A stretch of DNA of 20,744 bases, from the NCBI GenBank assembly GCA_021835265.1, contig JAKBQK010000172.1:1-20744 (forward strand), given 5' to 3'. The notes beneath the pieces are model-generated. The model searched no databases and was not told the origin of the DNA. It saw only the letters and a list, made by a program, of their open reading frames with translations. This DNA is from Thermoplasmata archaeon (lineage in GTDB: Archaea > Thermoplasmatota > Thermoplasmata > Thermoplasmatales > Thermoplasmataceae). Positions 1 through 7,002 of this stretch are shown in pieces. Each line of letters starts with the position of its first letter. Position 1 is the first letter of the stretch. Made by a program: the position numbers and the translations under genes.

Positions 1-52
1 TGGGAGATCAAAATAAAAATATTTAAACCGTTGATGGCATTTCCCTTTTGCT

Positions 53-126
53 GGGTCTGTAGCTTAGCCAGGTAGAGCGATGGACTCTTAATCCATAGGC
101 CGGGGGTTCGAACCCCTCCAGACCCG
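53..126 (+). tRNA. tRNA-Lys (anticodon CTT)
   Basis: The cloverleaf folds by eye. A 7-bp acceptor stem pairs 53-59 with 119-125, the discriminator base is G126, and the anticodon stem ATGGA/TCCAT encloses the loop CTCTTAA with anticodon CTT at 87-89. The T arm is GGGGG-TTCGAAC-CCCTC-like. No CCA is encoded. A TATA-like stretch (tatttaaac, about 20-28) lies 25-33 bases upstream, as for archaeal tRNA genes. The 3' half is the integration target: the integrase reading frame on the other strand ends inside this gene, with its stop codon overlapping the anticodon. Confidence 0.95.
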
Positions 127-1059
127 CTCAATTTTATCCGGGTTCATCATTTTTATCATATTTCTTTCCTCACGAAAAAATTTGCTGAGCCTCTTATTCA
201 CGCTGTTTGCAAGGTCATCCCTGTTGACATGGGTGTATATCTGAGTGCTTGATAATGACGCATGGCGTAGCTGGGTTTGCACATAACGTATATCCAGAGG
301 TTCGATTCCATTCTCCTGATCCCCTGCAAGCAGGAAGGTAGCAACCCAGTGCCTTGCAGCATGTGGGTGCCAGCTTGGGGCCACCTGCTTGCCCAGATTG
401 GATATGTGCTGCCTCAGGTACTCATACGATACCCTTCCAGCTGCTGATGTGAAGAGTGCAGAAGGATCTGTCCCTCTCCTGTATAGGAGATATTTCTGGA
501 TGCTGGTAATGCAGTCATCAGAAAGGCCCACGACGCCATCTTCCCCTCCCTTTTCAGAATGCACAAATATTCCGGAAGATCTCATGTCCTGGAGATTCAG
601 CTTCACGACCTCGCCTATCCTCAGGCCCCCGGAGAACAGAAGCCTCATGACTGCCCCATCCCTTGCTGCAACTTCCCTGTTGGATTGTGTGTCAGCAGCC
701 TGAATGATCCTCTTTACCTCCTCGTTGGTTGGTATCCATGAAATTGCCCTCCTTTTCTCAGGCTGCTTCGGGATCTTGATCTCAACTGCAAAGCCATGCC
801 TCTGCTTCAGGAAGCGGAACCACTTCATCAGGGCCTTCCTGGTGACATTCAATGTGGATCTCTGTATCTTTCCCTCATGGAGCTTGTCCAGGAAATAATT
901 CCTTACATTCTCAATTGTGGGGTTCATGATATCAAATTTCCCTGAAAGTTCTCTTATCTTTCTGGAATCCCTCTTAATGGTGCTCATGGAATATGTCCCT
1001 TCGAAAAGGGCCCATTCCTGGAACTCCGATATGTATGTTTCCAACTGATCCTTATTCAT
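88..1059 (-). CDS. int: Tyrosine integrase of a tRNA-targeted element
   Basis: Site-specific tyrosine recombinase of 323 residues that should integrate and excise the element at the tRNA-Lys gene. A SAM-like core-binding domain occupies about residues 1-95 and the catalytic domain about 105-300. The catalytic set is visible: R147 (in SGGLRIGE), K170, H233-x-x-R236 (HAAR), H266 (LRHAS) and Tyr275 (IYTHV). The last dozen residues (RVWRGSNPRPMD) are encoded by the antisense of the tRNA 3' half, so the reading frame runs through the attachment site; after excision its C-terminus would still be supplied by the attP copy. It is the last gene of the leftward operon and its start overlaps the 138-residue gene by 8 bases. 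Transcription of this operon would run antisense through the tRNA. The frame is intact and length is normal for the family. Confidence 0.93.
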   Translation of the reverse strand: MNKDQLETYISEFQEWALFEGTYSMSTIKRDSRKIRELSGKFDIMNPTIENVRNYFLDKLHEGKIQRSTLNVTRKALMKWFRFLKQRHGFAVEIKIPKQPEKRRAISWIPTNEEVKRIIQAADTQSNREVAARDGAVMRLLFSGGLRIGEVVKLNLQDMRSSGIFVHSEKGGEDGVVGLSDDCITSIQKYLLYRRGTDPSALFTSAAGRVSYEYLRQHISNLGKQVAPSWHPHAARHWVATFLLAGDQENGIEPLDIRYVQTQLRHASLSSTQIYTHVNRDDLANSVNKRLSKFFREERNMIKMMNPDKIERVWRGSNPRPMD

Positions 1060-1468
1060 CTATTCCAACCTCCACAAATCCCTTTCCAGTCTCGTATTTG
1101 AATCCTGCCTGTCCCATCTTCTCCACGAGTTCTTTCATCCTATCATCGGCCAGATTAGCCCTCACGATGTACCCGTCCCCCATCTTCTGGAGGCTGTATT
1201 TTTTGTTCCTGACCAATGCATCAAGGAAGCTTTTCCTCTCGTCTGGGGCCATTTCCCGGGCATCCACCTTTTTTTCAATATTAACTTCATTGAGACTGGT
1301 GACATCAGGTGCGAAATGTGATACAATTCTCTCAAAGAACAACTGGACTTTTACAAGGTCAAGCGAACCATCCTTCTCTCCAAGGAAATGTACCACTTCC
1401 CTATACTTCATATTGAGGAACTCGAGATATTTCATAGTCTCCTCATCAATGGAGAACTCCTGGATCAT
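1052..1468 (-). CDS. Conserved-looking hypothetical protein, 138 aa
   Basis: Function not recognised. The protein is hydrophilic and mixed alpha/beta in look, with an acidic N-terminal half (residues about 1-60, predicted helical) and a C-terminal part (about 90-138) containing KKYSLQKMGDGYIVRANL and a glycine-rich end; no Cys motif, signal peptide or membrane segment is seen. It begins 4 bases before the zinc-ribbon gene ends (ATGA overlap) and its own end overlaps the integrase start, so it is almost certainly translated with them. Its place immediately before int in the operon makes an excision or accessory role conceivable, but nothing in the sequence proves this. Confidence 0.75.
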   Translation of the reverse strand: MIQEFSIDEETMKYLEFLNMKYREVVHFLGEKDGSLDLVKVQLFFERIVSHFAPDVTSLNEVNIEKKVDAREMAPDERKSFLDALVRNKKYSLQKMGDGYIVRANLADDRMKELVEKMGQAGFKYETGKGFVEVGIDE

Positions 1469-1695
1469 ATTACACCCCTTTCAATTTTTTCAACCCTTAT
1501 CCTGGTCCTGCACTTGTGGCACCTGATTATTCCGGGTTTGGTGCTTCCCCTTTCCCAAGAGAATTCACATTTTGGGCAAGTGACATACTCTCCTGTCCTG
1601 ATTCTCTTGTTCATGAGATTCTTCCTGTTCAGGGATAATTCTTCAATAGTTCCCGGAGGAAGGATCAGCATTCCGTCCTGGTCAAACCAATTCAT
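1465..1695 (-). CDS. Small zinc-ribbon protein, 76 aa
   Basis: The C-terminal half carries two CxxC knuckles, CPKC (residues about 44-47) and CHKC (about 63-66), separated by a basic loop, which is a typical zinc ribbon. The N-terminal part (MNWFDQDGMLILPPGT) is short and unmatched. I chose the ATG at 1695, not the more upstream in-frame ATG at 1740, because the 1695 start overlaps the stop of the preceding gene as ATGA, the pattern used throughout this operon; the extra 15 residues of the longer version would lie inside the upstream gene. Likely a nucleic-acid- or protein-binding accessory factor of the element. Confidence 0.75.
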   Translation of the reverse strand: MNWFDQDGMLILPPGTIEELSLNRKNLMNKRIRTGEYVTCPKCEFSWERGSTKPGIIRCHKCRTRIRVEKIERGVI

Positions 1696-1850
1696 TGAAC
1701 ATTCCTCCATCTCAGTGCTATGTTGAGGGGTTTCCCACAATTCCTGCAGCCATCATAATCTTCGAAATAGTGTCCGGTTCTCTTGCAAAACTCATTCTTT
1801 CTCTGTTTTCTTATTTCTTTCAGAAATCTATCCATTCTCTCTTCATCCAT
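1692..1850 (-). CDS. Small Cys/His protein, 52 aa
   Basis: Short ORF reading MDEERMDRFLKEIR at the start, strongly basic, with a cluster C22, H27, C35, C38 (FCKRTGHYF and GCRNCG), which can form one zinc site. It is preceded almost directly by the stop of the 32-residue ORF, and its stop overlaps the start of the zinc-ribbon gene as ATGA. The regular overlaps on both sides and the metal-binding residues are the evidence that it is real. No family recognised. Confidence 0.65.
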   Translation of the reverse strand: MDEERMDRFLKEIRKQRKNEFCKRTGHYFEDYDGCRNCGKPLNIALRWRNVQ

Positions 1851-1949
1851 TTATTTCACCTCTTTGTTTTCGTATTCGTCCAGTCTGGCCTGTTCGTTCT
1901 CCTTCCTCATCTTCTTCATGATCTTCAAAAAGTCCGTTGTTGGCGTCAT
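1851..1949 (-). CDS. Very small charged protein, 32 aa
   Basis: Reads MTPTTDFLKIMKKMRKENEQ and continues as a charged, probably single-helix peptide. It starts in an ATGA overlap with the preceding 55-residue gene and its TAA is directly followed by the ATG of the next gene. Support comes only from this tight chaining. A longer frame that reaches back to 2099 exists, but its upstream part is out of frame with the Cys-rich 55-residue gene and looks like a shadow. Confidence 0.45.
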   Translation of the reverse strand: MTPTTDFLKIMKKMRKENEQARLDEYENKEVK

Positions 1950-2113
1950 GCTGTCACAACTCCATCCGTGAGGATCTTCACATCGTATGCACTTGGCATC
2001 TTGCATCCGCTGTATGAACAGATGGGTCTGTCCTCGGTGATCCACACAACTTCCATTCCTATCTTCAGATCCTGGAATGCTTCCAGATGTTTCCTGCAAA
2101 GCTTCCTTGTCAT
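1946..2113 (-). CDS. Small Cys-containing protein, 55 aa
   Basis: ORF beginning MTRKLCRKHLEAFQDLKIGM. C6 and H9 (CRKH) together with C32 and C37 (CSYSGC) form a plausible four-ligand zinc site, of the kind in small viral or plasmid-borne zinc proteins of archaea. Start and stop both sit in ATGA overlaps with neighbours. No known family recognised. Confidence 0.65.
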   Translation of the reverse strand: MTRKLCRKHLEAFQDLKIGMEVVWITEDRPICSYSGCKMPSAYDVKILTDGVVTA

Positions 2114-2190
2114 TTCTGGCACCTCTTCACATACGACACAACATGGTTGTAGAACCTGCTCACAAGCGATTTAAACTCCTCAAAATTCAT
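2110..2190 (-). CDS. Very small ORF, 26 aa
   Basis: Peptide MNFEEFKSLVSRFYNHVVSY followed by VKRCQK. It begins in an ATGA overlap with the end of the 95-residue gene and ends in an ATGA overlap with the 55-residue gene. It may be a genuine micropeptide or may serve to carry ribosomes from one gene to the next; the sequence cannot decide. Confidence 0.45.
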   Translation of the reverse strand: MNFEEFKSLVSRFYNHVVSYVKRCQK

Positions 2191-2474
2191 GCTACACCTT
2201 CCATTTCTTCAAACATCCTGTTCTCTCTGTCTACCCTTGCAAGAGATTCATAAAGTTCCTTGTTAATGTCCAGAGGCGTGCAATCCCTGAAAGCATCCAT
2301 CCTTGAATCGAGATCAAAAAATGATGGCATTATGTCATATCCAAAGAAAAATGCAATAGATTCAGAGGCCACCTTGTCAGGAGTTGCACCCTCCATCCAA
2401 TCTTCCTCTATTCTTCTTGATGCTTCCTCTTCAAGACGGCTGTACAGATAGTCCGATATCTGTATGGTTTTCAT
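2187..2474 (-). CDS. Hypothetical protein, 95 aa, RHH-like N-terminus
   Basis: The N-terminus (MKTIQISDYLYSRLEEEASR) resembles the beta-strand plus helix opening of ribbon-helix-helix antitoxins, but the rest (residues about 35-95), acidic with FFFGYDIMPSFF in the middle, is not typical. It follows the 58-residue RHH-like gene with an ATGA overlap. The pair could be a regulator pair or a toxin-antitoxin-like module; no toxin catalytic motif is visible. Start is fixed by the overlap. Confidence 0.7.
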   Translation of the reverse strand: MKTIQISDYLYSRLEEEASRRIEEDWMEGATPDKVASESIAFFFGYDIMPSFFDLDSRMDAFRDCTPLDINKELYESLARVDRENRMFEEMEGVA

Positions 2475-2647
2475 GCAGGGGCCTCCACATTGTGGGCCTT
2501 CTCATGTTCATCAATGAGTCTCAAAATTGTTGAAGAGTAAGATACAGTTTTATTCTCTTCAACCGAAAACCTAAACTTAATTTTTGTTAGATTTTCCCAC
2601 ACTCCTTCATCAACAACTATCAATTTTCTTGACGACATTTCAATCAT
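2471..2647 (-). CDS. Ribbon-helix-helix-like regulator, 58 aa
   Basis: ORF starting MIEMSSRKLIVVDEGVWENL. The pattern is a short hydrophobic strand (RKLIVVD), a helix (VWENLTKIKFRF), then YSSTILRLIDEHEK as the second helix, which fits the RHH/VapB-type DNA-binding fold. First gene of the leftward operon: a TATA box at 2673-2679 lies about 26 bases upstream, as in a leaderless archaeal transcript, and this decides the start at 2647 over the internal ATG at 2638. It probably represses its own divergent promoter region, where a palindrome lies (2686-2711). The TGA stop overlaps the next ATG. Confidence 0.75.
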   Translation of the reverse strand: MIEMSSRKLIVVDEGVWENLTKIKFRFSVEENKTVSYSSTILRLIDEHEKAHNVEAPA

Positions 2648-2672
2648 CTACTTTCTACTAAACGTTAGATTG

Positions 2673-2679
2673 TATATAA
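2673..2679 (-). promoter_or_regulatory. TATA box of the leftward integrase operon
   Basis: On the minus strand the stretch reads CTTATATACA. Its distance of about 26 bases to the ATG at 2647 implies a leaderless transcript starting at or near the start codon. Confidence 0.6.
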
Positions 2680-2685
2680 GGTTTA

Positions 2686-2711
2686 TTCAATCTATAATAT
2701 AGTATATTGAA
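2686..2711. promoter_or_regulatory. Imperfect palindrome between divergent promoters
   Basis: Outer arms TTCAAT (2686-2691) and ATTGAA (2706-2711) are exact inverted repeats around an A/T-only core. It sits between the leftward and rightward TATA boxes, so a bound dimer could control both transcripts. Candidate binders are the RHH-like protein on one side and the winged-helix protein on the other. A/T richness makes chance palindromes common here. Confidence 0.4.
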
Positions 2712-2718
2712 CAAATTG

Positions 2719-2726
2719 TATAATCT
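2719..2726 (+). promoter_or_regulatory. TATA-like box of the rightward helicase/nuclease operon
   Basis: GTATAATC lies 28-35 bases upstream of the ATG at 2754, the usual archaeal spacing for a leaderless message. Confidence 0.5.
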
Positions 2727-2753
2727 AATTAGCAACTAACTATTATCTTTAAT

Positions 2754-3275
2754 ATGGGAGATGCTCTTGACATTCCTTATGCCAATACAATTTTAATTAG
2801 ATTATTAAATAAAGGGGGAAAGGGCAAGAAATCTGATATTATAACTAAAGAAGATAGCTGGACTACTTGGTCAAAATCTATAGATAAGTTATCAGTACTG
2901 GGATATTTGACAATAGAAGAGACAATAAAGGGAAGAAGAACTTATGATATTTTCTTAACAGACAAGGGCCATCAGGTAGCAGAACAGCTCCTGAATGCAG
3001 AACTCGCAGCGAAGGGGACTTTTAAGAAGTCTTTTTTCTCAAGGCAACAGCTCATCATAATGCTACTGGGAGATAGGGGGAAATTAACTGTGGGCCAAAT
3101 TAAAGAAGAGATCCCAGGATCCTATGACGATATCAAGGAGCTTGAAGAAATGAAACTCGTGAGGTCAGAGGTTGACAACGAGTCATATCCTCCTGAGAAC
3201 TATTTTGTATTAAGCGAGAAAGGAGAGGAAGCATACAAAGAAATAAGGATATTGGAAGGAAAAATAAAGAGGTGA
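2754..3275 (+). CDS. Double winged-helix regulator
   Basis: 173 residues that divide into two winged-helix-like units. Unit 1 (about 5-85) has a helix-turn-helix followed by a wing and the motif IFLTDKGHQVAEQLL, which is very typical of archaeal winged-helix proteins (LTxKG). Unit 2 (about 95-173) repeats the layout and ends in FVLSEKGEEAYKEI. No metal ligands or enzymatic motifs are seen. It is the first gene of a rightward operon; a GAGGTG ribosome-binding site at its very end serves the helicase gene 3 bases later. It could be the operon's repressor, or a DNA-binding subunit of the helicase/nuclease system. Family-level call is firm, ligand and operator unknown. Confidence 0.8.
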   Translation: MGDALDIPYANTILIRLLNKGGKGKKSDIITKEDSWTTWSKSIDKLSVLGYLTIEETIKGRRTYDIFLTDKGHQVAEQLLNAELAAKGTFKKSFFSRQQLIIMLLGDRGKLTVGQIKEEIPGSYDDIKELEEMKLVRSEVDNESYPPENYFVLSEKGEEAYKEIRILEGKIKR

Positions 3276-3278
3276 AAA

Positions 3279-5525
3279 ATGAATCTTGACGACTTTATTA
3301 ATGCTATTGAGGCCATTCCAGGAAGAGGATTTCGATTGGACAATAACCAAAAAATTGTCATTAGTCATGGAGATGGCCCATTATGGGTTATCGCAGGTCC
3401 AGGTTCTGGTAAAACCGATTCCATTGTATTCCGATGTTTGAAATTGCTTGTGGTTGATAAGGTTTCACCTGCGAGCATCATATTAACTACCTTTACAGAA
3501 AAAGCAGCTAACAATCTACAGACCAGAATTTCCCAATATATGCAGTATTTAATTGCTATAGACAAGTCATTAGAGACTATTGTATACAACAGGATAAGGG
3601 TTGATACCCTGCATGGTCTGTGTAATGATATAATGCAAGAGTTTAGATTCACAGGTTATCAAAATTATAGATTACTGGATGACATCGAACAGAGATTGTT
3701 TATAATTGAACATTCCTCTTCAACCAGTTTAGATAGTACTGTGTCTCAAAACTATGATGATTTATGGCCAGGGTTTCCGTATGTTTTTGCTATTTTCGAT
3801 CCATTGACCACAAGTATATGGAATCCAAACTCCGGCAGACCACCAAACAGAAATATTAAAACCAAAGGACTTTCTAAACTTTTTAACAGAATTGTAGAAG
3901 ACCGATTGGATACCAATGCAATGTATGCAGAGGGAGGGTCTTGGGAAACTTTAGTTAAAGCATATGAAGAATATAGAAATAAATTGTTTGACAACTACAG
4001 ATGCGATTTTGCTCATGTCCAACTTAAATTCCTAGATTTTTTGAAAAGCCAGCAATCAAGTCTCTTTCTGTATGGCGACGGAACAGATCAGTATCCTGGC
4101 GTCAAGCATGTTCTTGTTGATGAGTATCAAGACACAAACCAAATACAGGAAGAAATATATTTCAAGCTTGCAGAGAATAGCAAGAATCTATGTGTTGTAG
4201 GTGATGATGATCAGGCTCTTTACAGATTTAGGGGAGGTACCGTTGATTGCATGGTGAATTTTGAAAATTCATGCCAACAAAAATGGAAAATACCAGAGAT
4301 AACTAGTGTATTCTTATCTACAAACTATAGATCCAATCCCGGAATTATAACTTTTTATGATGGATATATGAGATCTTTCCAAGAAATGAGCCTCCCGGGG
4401 GCAAGAGTTCGGGGAAAACCTCCCTTAACTGCAGGTTCTGCCATTAACGGATCTTACCCACCAGTAGCTATTCATAGAGGAAAAAATGCAGATGAGGTCG
4501 CCGAATTCTTCGCAAACATGTTGGAATATCTGCTTGACAAACAGTTGATACATGATTATTCAGAATGTGTTCTTCTCCTTCACAGTACTAAGAGAAGTAA
4601 ATATAAAGCTGGTCCATTCATGGACGCTTTGGAAAATCACAACATCCCGTATTACAACCCAAGATCAAAAGGGTTGCTTGAACAGGAGGAGATCAAAGTT
4701 ATTCTTGGGGGTCTGCTTAAAATTATTGACCCCTCTTCAACTGCTCAAAGAGCCGTAAAATTTCCTGCAATCAGAGAAATATGTGACGAATGGAGAGGGG
4801 AATTTGATAGGGTTGCAGCTAATAATAAAGATCTTAGAGATTATGTGACAAGTTATGCAAATTCCATATTGAGAATGGGCCCAAGTACATCTGTCGGAGT
4901 GAATCTTCTGGAAATTTTTTACGATCTGCTGAATTTTCCACCCCTTTCAGATTGGATTGATGATCCCGAAAGATCTACGAGAATAGGGGTCGTGTGCAAT
5001 GTGCTTGATGCGTATTCGAATGTACCAAACTCCAAAAACACAAAGAATATGTTGGGATTTTTGTATACCAGCAGTAATGTCAACCAAGGAATAAGTTTCA
5101 CTTGGAGGAAAAATTTTTACTACTCTTTATTGGGACTCTTGGCTTCAGAAGGTCTCAATGAGGCTGAGGATGAGATAGAGAATTTCCCACGAGGAAGAGT
5201 TCCGATTATGACCATTCATCAATCAAAAGGCTTGGAATTTCCTTTAGTTTTTGTCTATGGTTTATCTTCAGCCATAGTTGATATGGCATCTGTCCAAATG
5301 GAAAGCGATTTTGCCAAGTTCTCCAGAAATTCGAATAATTCATCAACAAGATTTACGACAGAACAAAAAGTTAAACAGGATCTTGTTAGGCGGTTCTTTG
5401 TTGCCTATTCCAGAGCACAATACGCTCTCATTTTATTGGCAAAAAGAACGGAGTATACGAGACCAGGAGTGGGATTCGGTGGAGACAGCAATTGGACTGT
5501 TTTTGGAAACACAATTGAAATTTAG
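3279..5525 (+). CDS. UvrD/Rep-type superfamily 1 helicase
   Basis: 748-residue SF1A DNA helicase. Motifs in order: Q motif (LDNNQK, about 20-25), Walker A GPGSGKT (40-46), motif Ia TFTEKAA (71-77), Walker B DEYQD (281-285), motif III VVGDDDQALYRFRGG just after, motif IV STNYRSNPG, motif V MTIHQSKGLEFPLVFV and motif VI FVAYSRAQ near the C-terminus. This is an ATP-driven 3'-5' translocase layout; no fused nuclease domain is present. The nuclease is the next gene, 9 bases downstream, so the two resemble an AddA/AddB- or RecB-like helicase-nuclease pair. Bacterial AddA is larger and carries its own nuclease, so this is not a plain AddAB. The association with a DpdA-like gene suggests a processing or restriction role. 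Confidence 0.92.
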   Translation: MNLDDFINAIEAIPGRGFRLDNNQKIVISHGDGPLWVIAGPGSGKTDSIVFRCLKLLVVDKVSPASIILTTFTEKAANNLQTRISQYMQYLIAIDKSLETIVYNRIRVDTLHGLCNDIMQEFRFTGYQNYRLLDDIEQRLFIIEHSSSTSLDSTVSQNYDDLWPGFPYVFAIFDPLTTSIWNPNSGRPPNRNIKTKGLSKLFNRIVEDRLDTNAMYAEGGSWETLVKAYEEYRNKLFDNYRCDFAHVQLKFLDFLKSQQSSLFLYGDGTDQYPGVKHVLVDEYQDTNQIQEEIYFKLAENSKNLCVVGDDDQALYRFRGGTVDCMVNFENSCQQKWKIPEITSVFLSTNYRSNPGIITFYDGYMRSFQEMSLPGARVRGKPPLTAGSAINGSYPPVAIHRGKNADEVAEFFANMLEYLLDKQLIHDYSECVLLLHSTKRSKYKAGPFMDALENHNIPYYNPRSKGLLEQEEIKVILGGLLKIIDPSSTAQRAVKFPAIREICDEWRGEFDRVAANNKDLRDYVTSYANSILRMGPSTSVGVNLLEIFYDLLNFPPLSDWIDDPERSTRIGVVCNVLDAYSNVPNSKNTKNMLGFLYTSSNVNQGISFTWRKNFYYSLLGLLASEGLNEAEDEIENFPRGRVPIMTIHQSKGLEFPLVFVYGLSSAIVDMASVQMESDFAKFSRNSNNSSTRFTTEQKVKQDLVRRFFVAYSRAQYALILLAKRTEYTRPGVGFGGDSNWTVFGNTIEI

Positions 5526-5534
5526 GGGGATTGT

Positions 5535-6470
5535 ATGGACTCATTTGATAGATATAAAGATTTAAACGTGAGACAAATTACAACGAATGATTTAAAGAGG
5601 AAATACAGTGTGACTGCAGATGTGCTATCATACAGAAGATGCCCAAGATTATATGCAAGTCAATCGATAAGGAGTTTTGCTCCTGCTCAGCCATCACAGA
5701 GATACGTGGGTTCAATGATACATCAAGTACTGGACAGAGCGCACCTACAATATTCTGGAAGGATAAGTAACGCAACAGCCAATCAAATACCTAACGATGA
5801 TCAAATTAGGATTTATTTTAACGAGGTTGACAGTGCCCTGCGTGCTCATGGAATAAGGCCTTTTAATCCAGAACTAGGGGAATATGTACTCAAGCTTTTG
5901 CAAAGATTCAATCGAATTGAAGGGAAAGATCTGTACCCTCGTGTAAAAGATACTGAACACAAATTGCAGAGCGATAGAGGCAGGTATATACTTCATGGGG
6001 TTGTTGACGTATTAGTATCTCCGACAGGATCCGATAGCAGGGATGTCGAAATTTGGGATTACAAAGGCACCAAACGTCCAATAGAGACTACTGGTTTTGG
6101 AAAGAAGATACTAGAAGATTACAAATTTCAAATGCTGGTATATTCCTCTCTTTTTAAAATGAGAAATGGATACTATCCGTCAAAAGGGGTGATTTATTTC
6201 CTTGGAGAACTGCGGGGACAGACTATTACTTCTCGACCATCCTCAGCTGTACTAGAAGTCCCGCTGGACGATGCAGAAATGAATAAGGCATTACAAAGTT
6301 TCGATAACACTGTCAGTCAAATTGAAACTTCAAAGGACACGAACAACTGGCCACCCCCATCAAATGGCGCTGAAACGGCCGGAAGAGAAACTTGCGATGC
6401 GTGTGATCTCAGAACCAGTTGTCCTAAGGAACGAAATAAATATCATCACAGAATACCCGGCAGTAAGTGA
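5535..6470 (+). CDS. PD-(D/E)XK nuclease with Fe-S cysteines (Cas4/AddB-like)
   Basis: 311 residues with the RecB/Cas4 nuclease signature: His63 in GSMIH, Asp158 in HGVVDVL, the D-x-K core WDYKGTK (D175, K177) and the trailing QMLVYS (Q199, Y203). Four cysteines match the 4Fe-4S binding pattern of Cas4 and AddB: C36 in YRRCPRLY near the N-terminus and C287-x2-C290-x5-C296 close to the C-terminus. All expected catalytic and cluster residues are present, so it is probably active, giving a single-strand-directed or end-processing nuclease. It follows the helicase by 9 bases with a G-rich ribosome-binding site (aggggga). There are no cas1/cas2 genes or CRISPR repeats, so a CRISPR adaptation role is unlikely. 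Confidence 0.9.
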   Translation: MDSFDRYKDLNVRQITTNDLKRKYSVTADVLSYRRCPRLYASQSIRSFAPAQPSQRYVGSMIHQVLDRAHLQYSGRISNATANQIPNDDQIRIYFNEVDSALRAHGIRPFNPELGEYVLKLLQRFNRIEGKDLYPRVKDTEHKLQSDRGRYILHGVVDVLVSPTGSDSRDVEIWDYKGTKRPIETTGFGKKILEDYKFQMLVYSSLFKMRNGYYPSKGVIYFLGELRGQTITSRPSSAVLEVPLDDAEMNKALQSFDNTVSQIETSKDTNNWPPPSNGAETAGRETCDACDLRTSCPKERNKYHHRIPGSK

Positions 6471-6476
6471 TTCATC

Positions 6477-6944
6477 ATGTTGCAGGCTCAAATTGAAAGT
6501 GTATCTGAAAAGATAACTCCAAGGAAATTATTGCTGATTTCATGTTCTGCCACAAAACGTGATCTTAAGGATCAGCCAGCCTTGCAGGTATATGATGGCC
6601 CGAGTTACAGAATCATTAGAAAGTATCCTACAGATAAGATTGATATTCTCATTTTATCTGCAAAATACGGATTAATTTTTGCCAATCATAAAATTTCAGT
6701 TTATGAACAAAAAATGAATGATCACATTGCCCAAGAGATGAAGAATCAAACAACAGACAGATTAGTAAGTATTCTACAATCTTCAACATACAGTGAAATA
6801 TACATAGAACTTGGAAAAACGTACAGAAATGCGATAGGTTTTGACAATCCCCTATTCAAAGAGCTGAATATTAAATATGGATATGGAACCATTGGGGTGA
6901 GGTTGCACAATTTAAAAATGTGGTTGGCTTCTGTCACTTCCTGA
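6477..6944 (+). CDS. DUF6884-like protein, probable partner of the transglycosylase
   Basis: 155 residues. Core motifs LLISCSATK (residues about 19-27), LQVYDGPSYR (about 37-46), ILILSAKYGLI (about 58-68) and a later IYIELGKTYR are those I associate with the DUF6884 family, a YaaA-like fold often found fused to or beside tRNA-guanine-transglycosylase-like proteins. Biochemical function is not established to my knowledge; the conserved Cys and Lys (C23, K27) look like an active or nucleotide-binding site. It starts 6 bases after the nuclease stop, so it is in the same operon, and lies directly before the DpdA-like gene. Family assignment is by motif memory, not by a search. Confidence 0.7.
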   Translation: MLQAQIESVSEKITPRKLLLISCSATKRDLKDQPALQVYDGPSYRIIRKYPTDKIDILILSAKYGLIFANHKISVYEQKMNDHIAQEMKNQTTDRLVSILQSSTYSEIYIELGKTYRNAIGFDNPLFKELNIKYGYGTIGVRLHNLKMWLASVTS

Positions 6945-6968
6945 CAACAAAATCAACACCAAAAAGAT

Positions 6969-6980
6969 TTTATTATATTT
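6969..6980 (+). promoter_or_regulatory. TATA-like box before the DpdA-like gene
   Basis: The A/T stretch TTTATTATATTT ends about 23 bases before the ATG at 7003, which fits a separate leaderless promoter for the transglycosylase gene in addition to read-through from the upstream operon. Confidence 0.45.
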
Positions 6981-7002
6981 TCAGCTCACTTATCTAATAA
7001 TA

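Noticed and set aside
993..1526. 177-residue plus-strand frame opposite the integrase operon
   Set aside because: Low-complexity Ser/Phe-rich translation antisense to well-supported coupled genes; a shadow frame.
1465..1740. 91-residue version of the zinc-ribbon protein
   Set aside because: The extra N-terminal residues lie inside the upstream 52-residue gene; the internal ATG at 1695 makes the ATGA overlap seen throughout the operon.
1851..2099. 82-residue leftward frame starting at 2099
   Set aside because: Only the last 32 residues are chained with neighbours; the upstream part overlaps the Cys-containing 55-residue gene in another frame and looks like a shadow.
5535..6470. Cas4 of a CRISPR-Cas system
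   Set aside because: The nuclease has the Cas4 cysteine pattern, but no cas1, cas2 or repeat-spacer array is present and its partner is a UvrD-like helicase.
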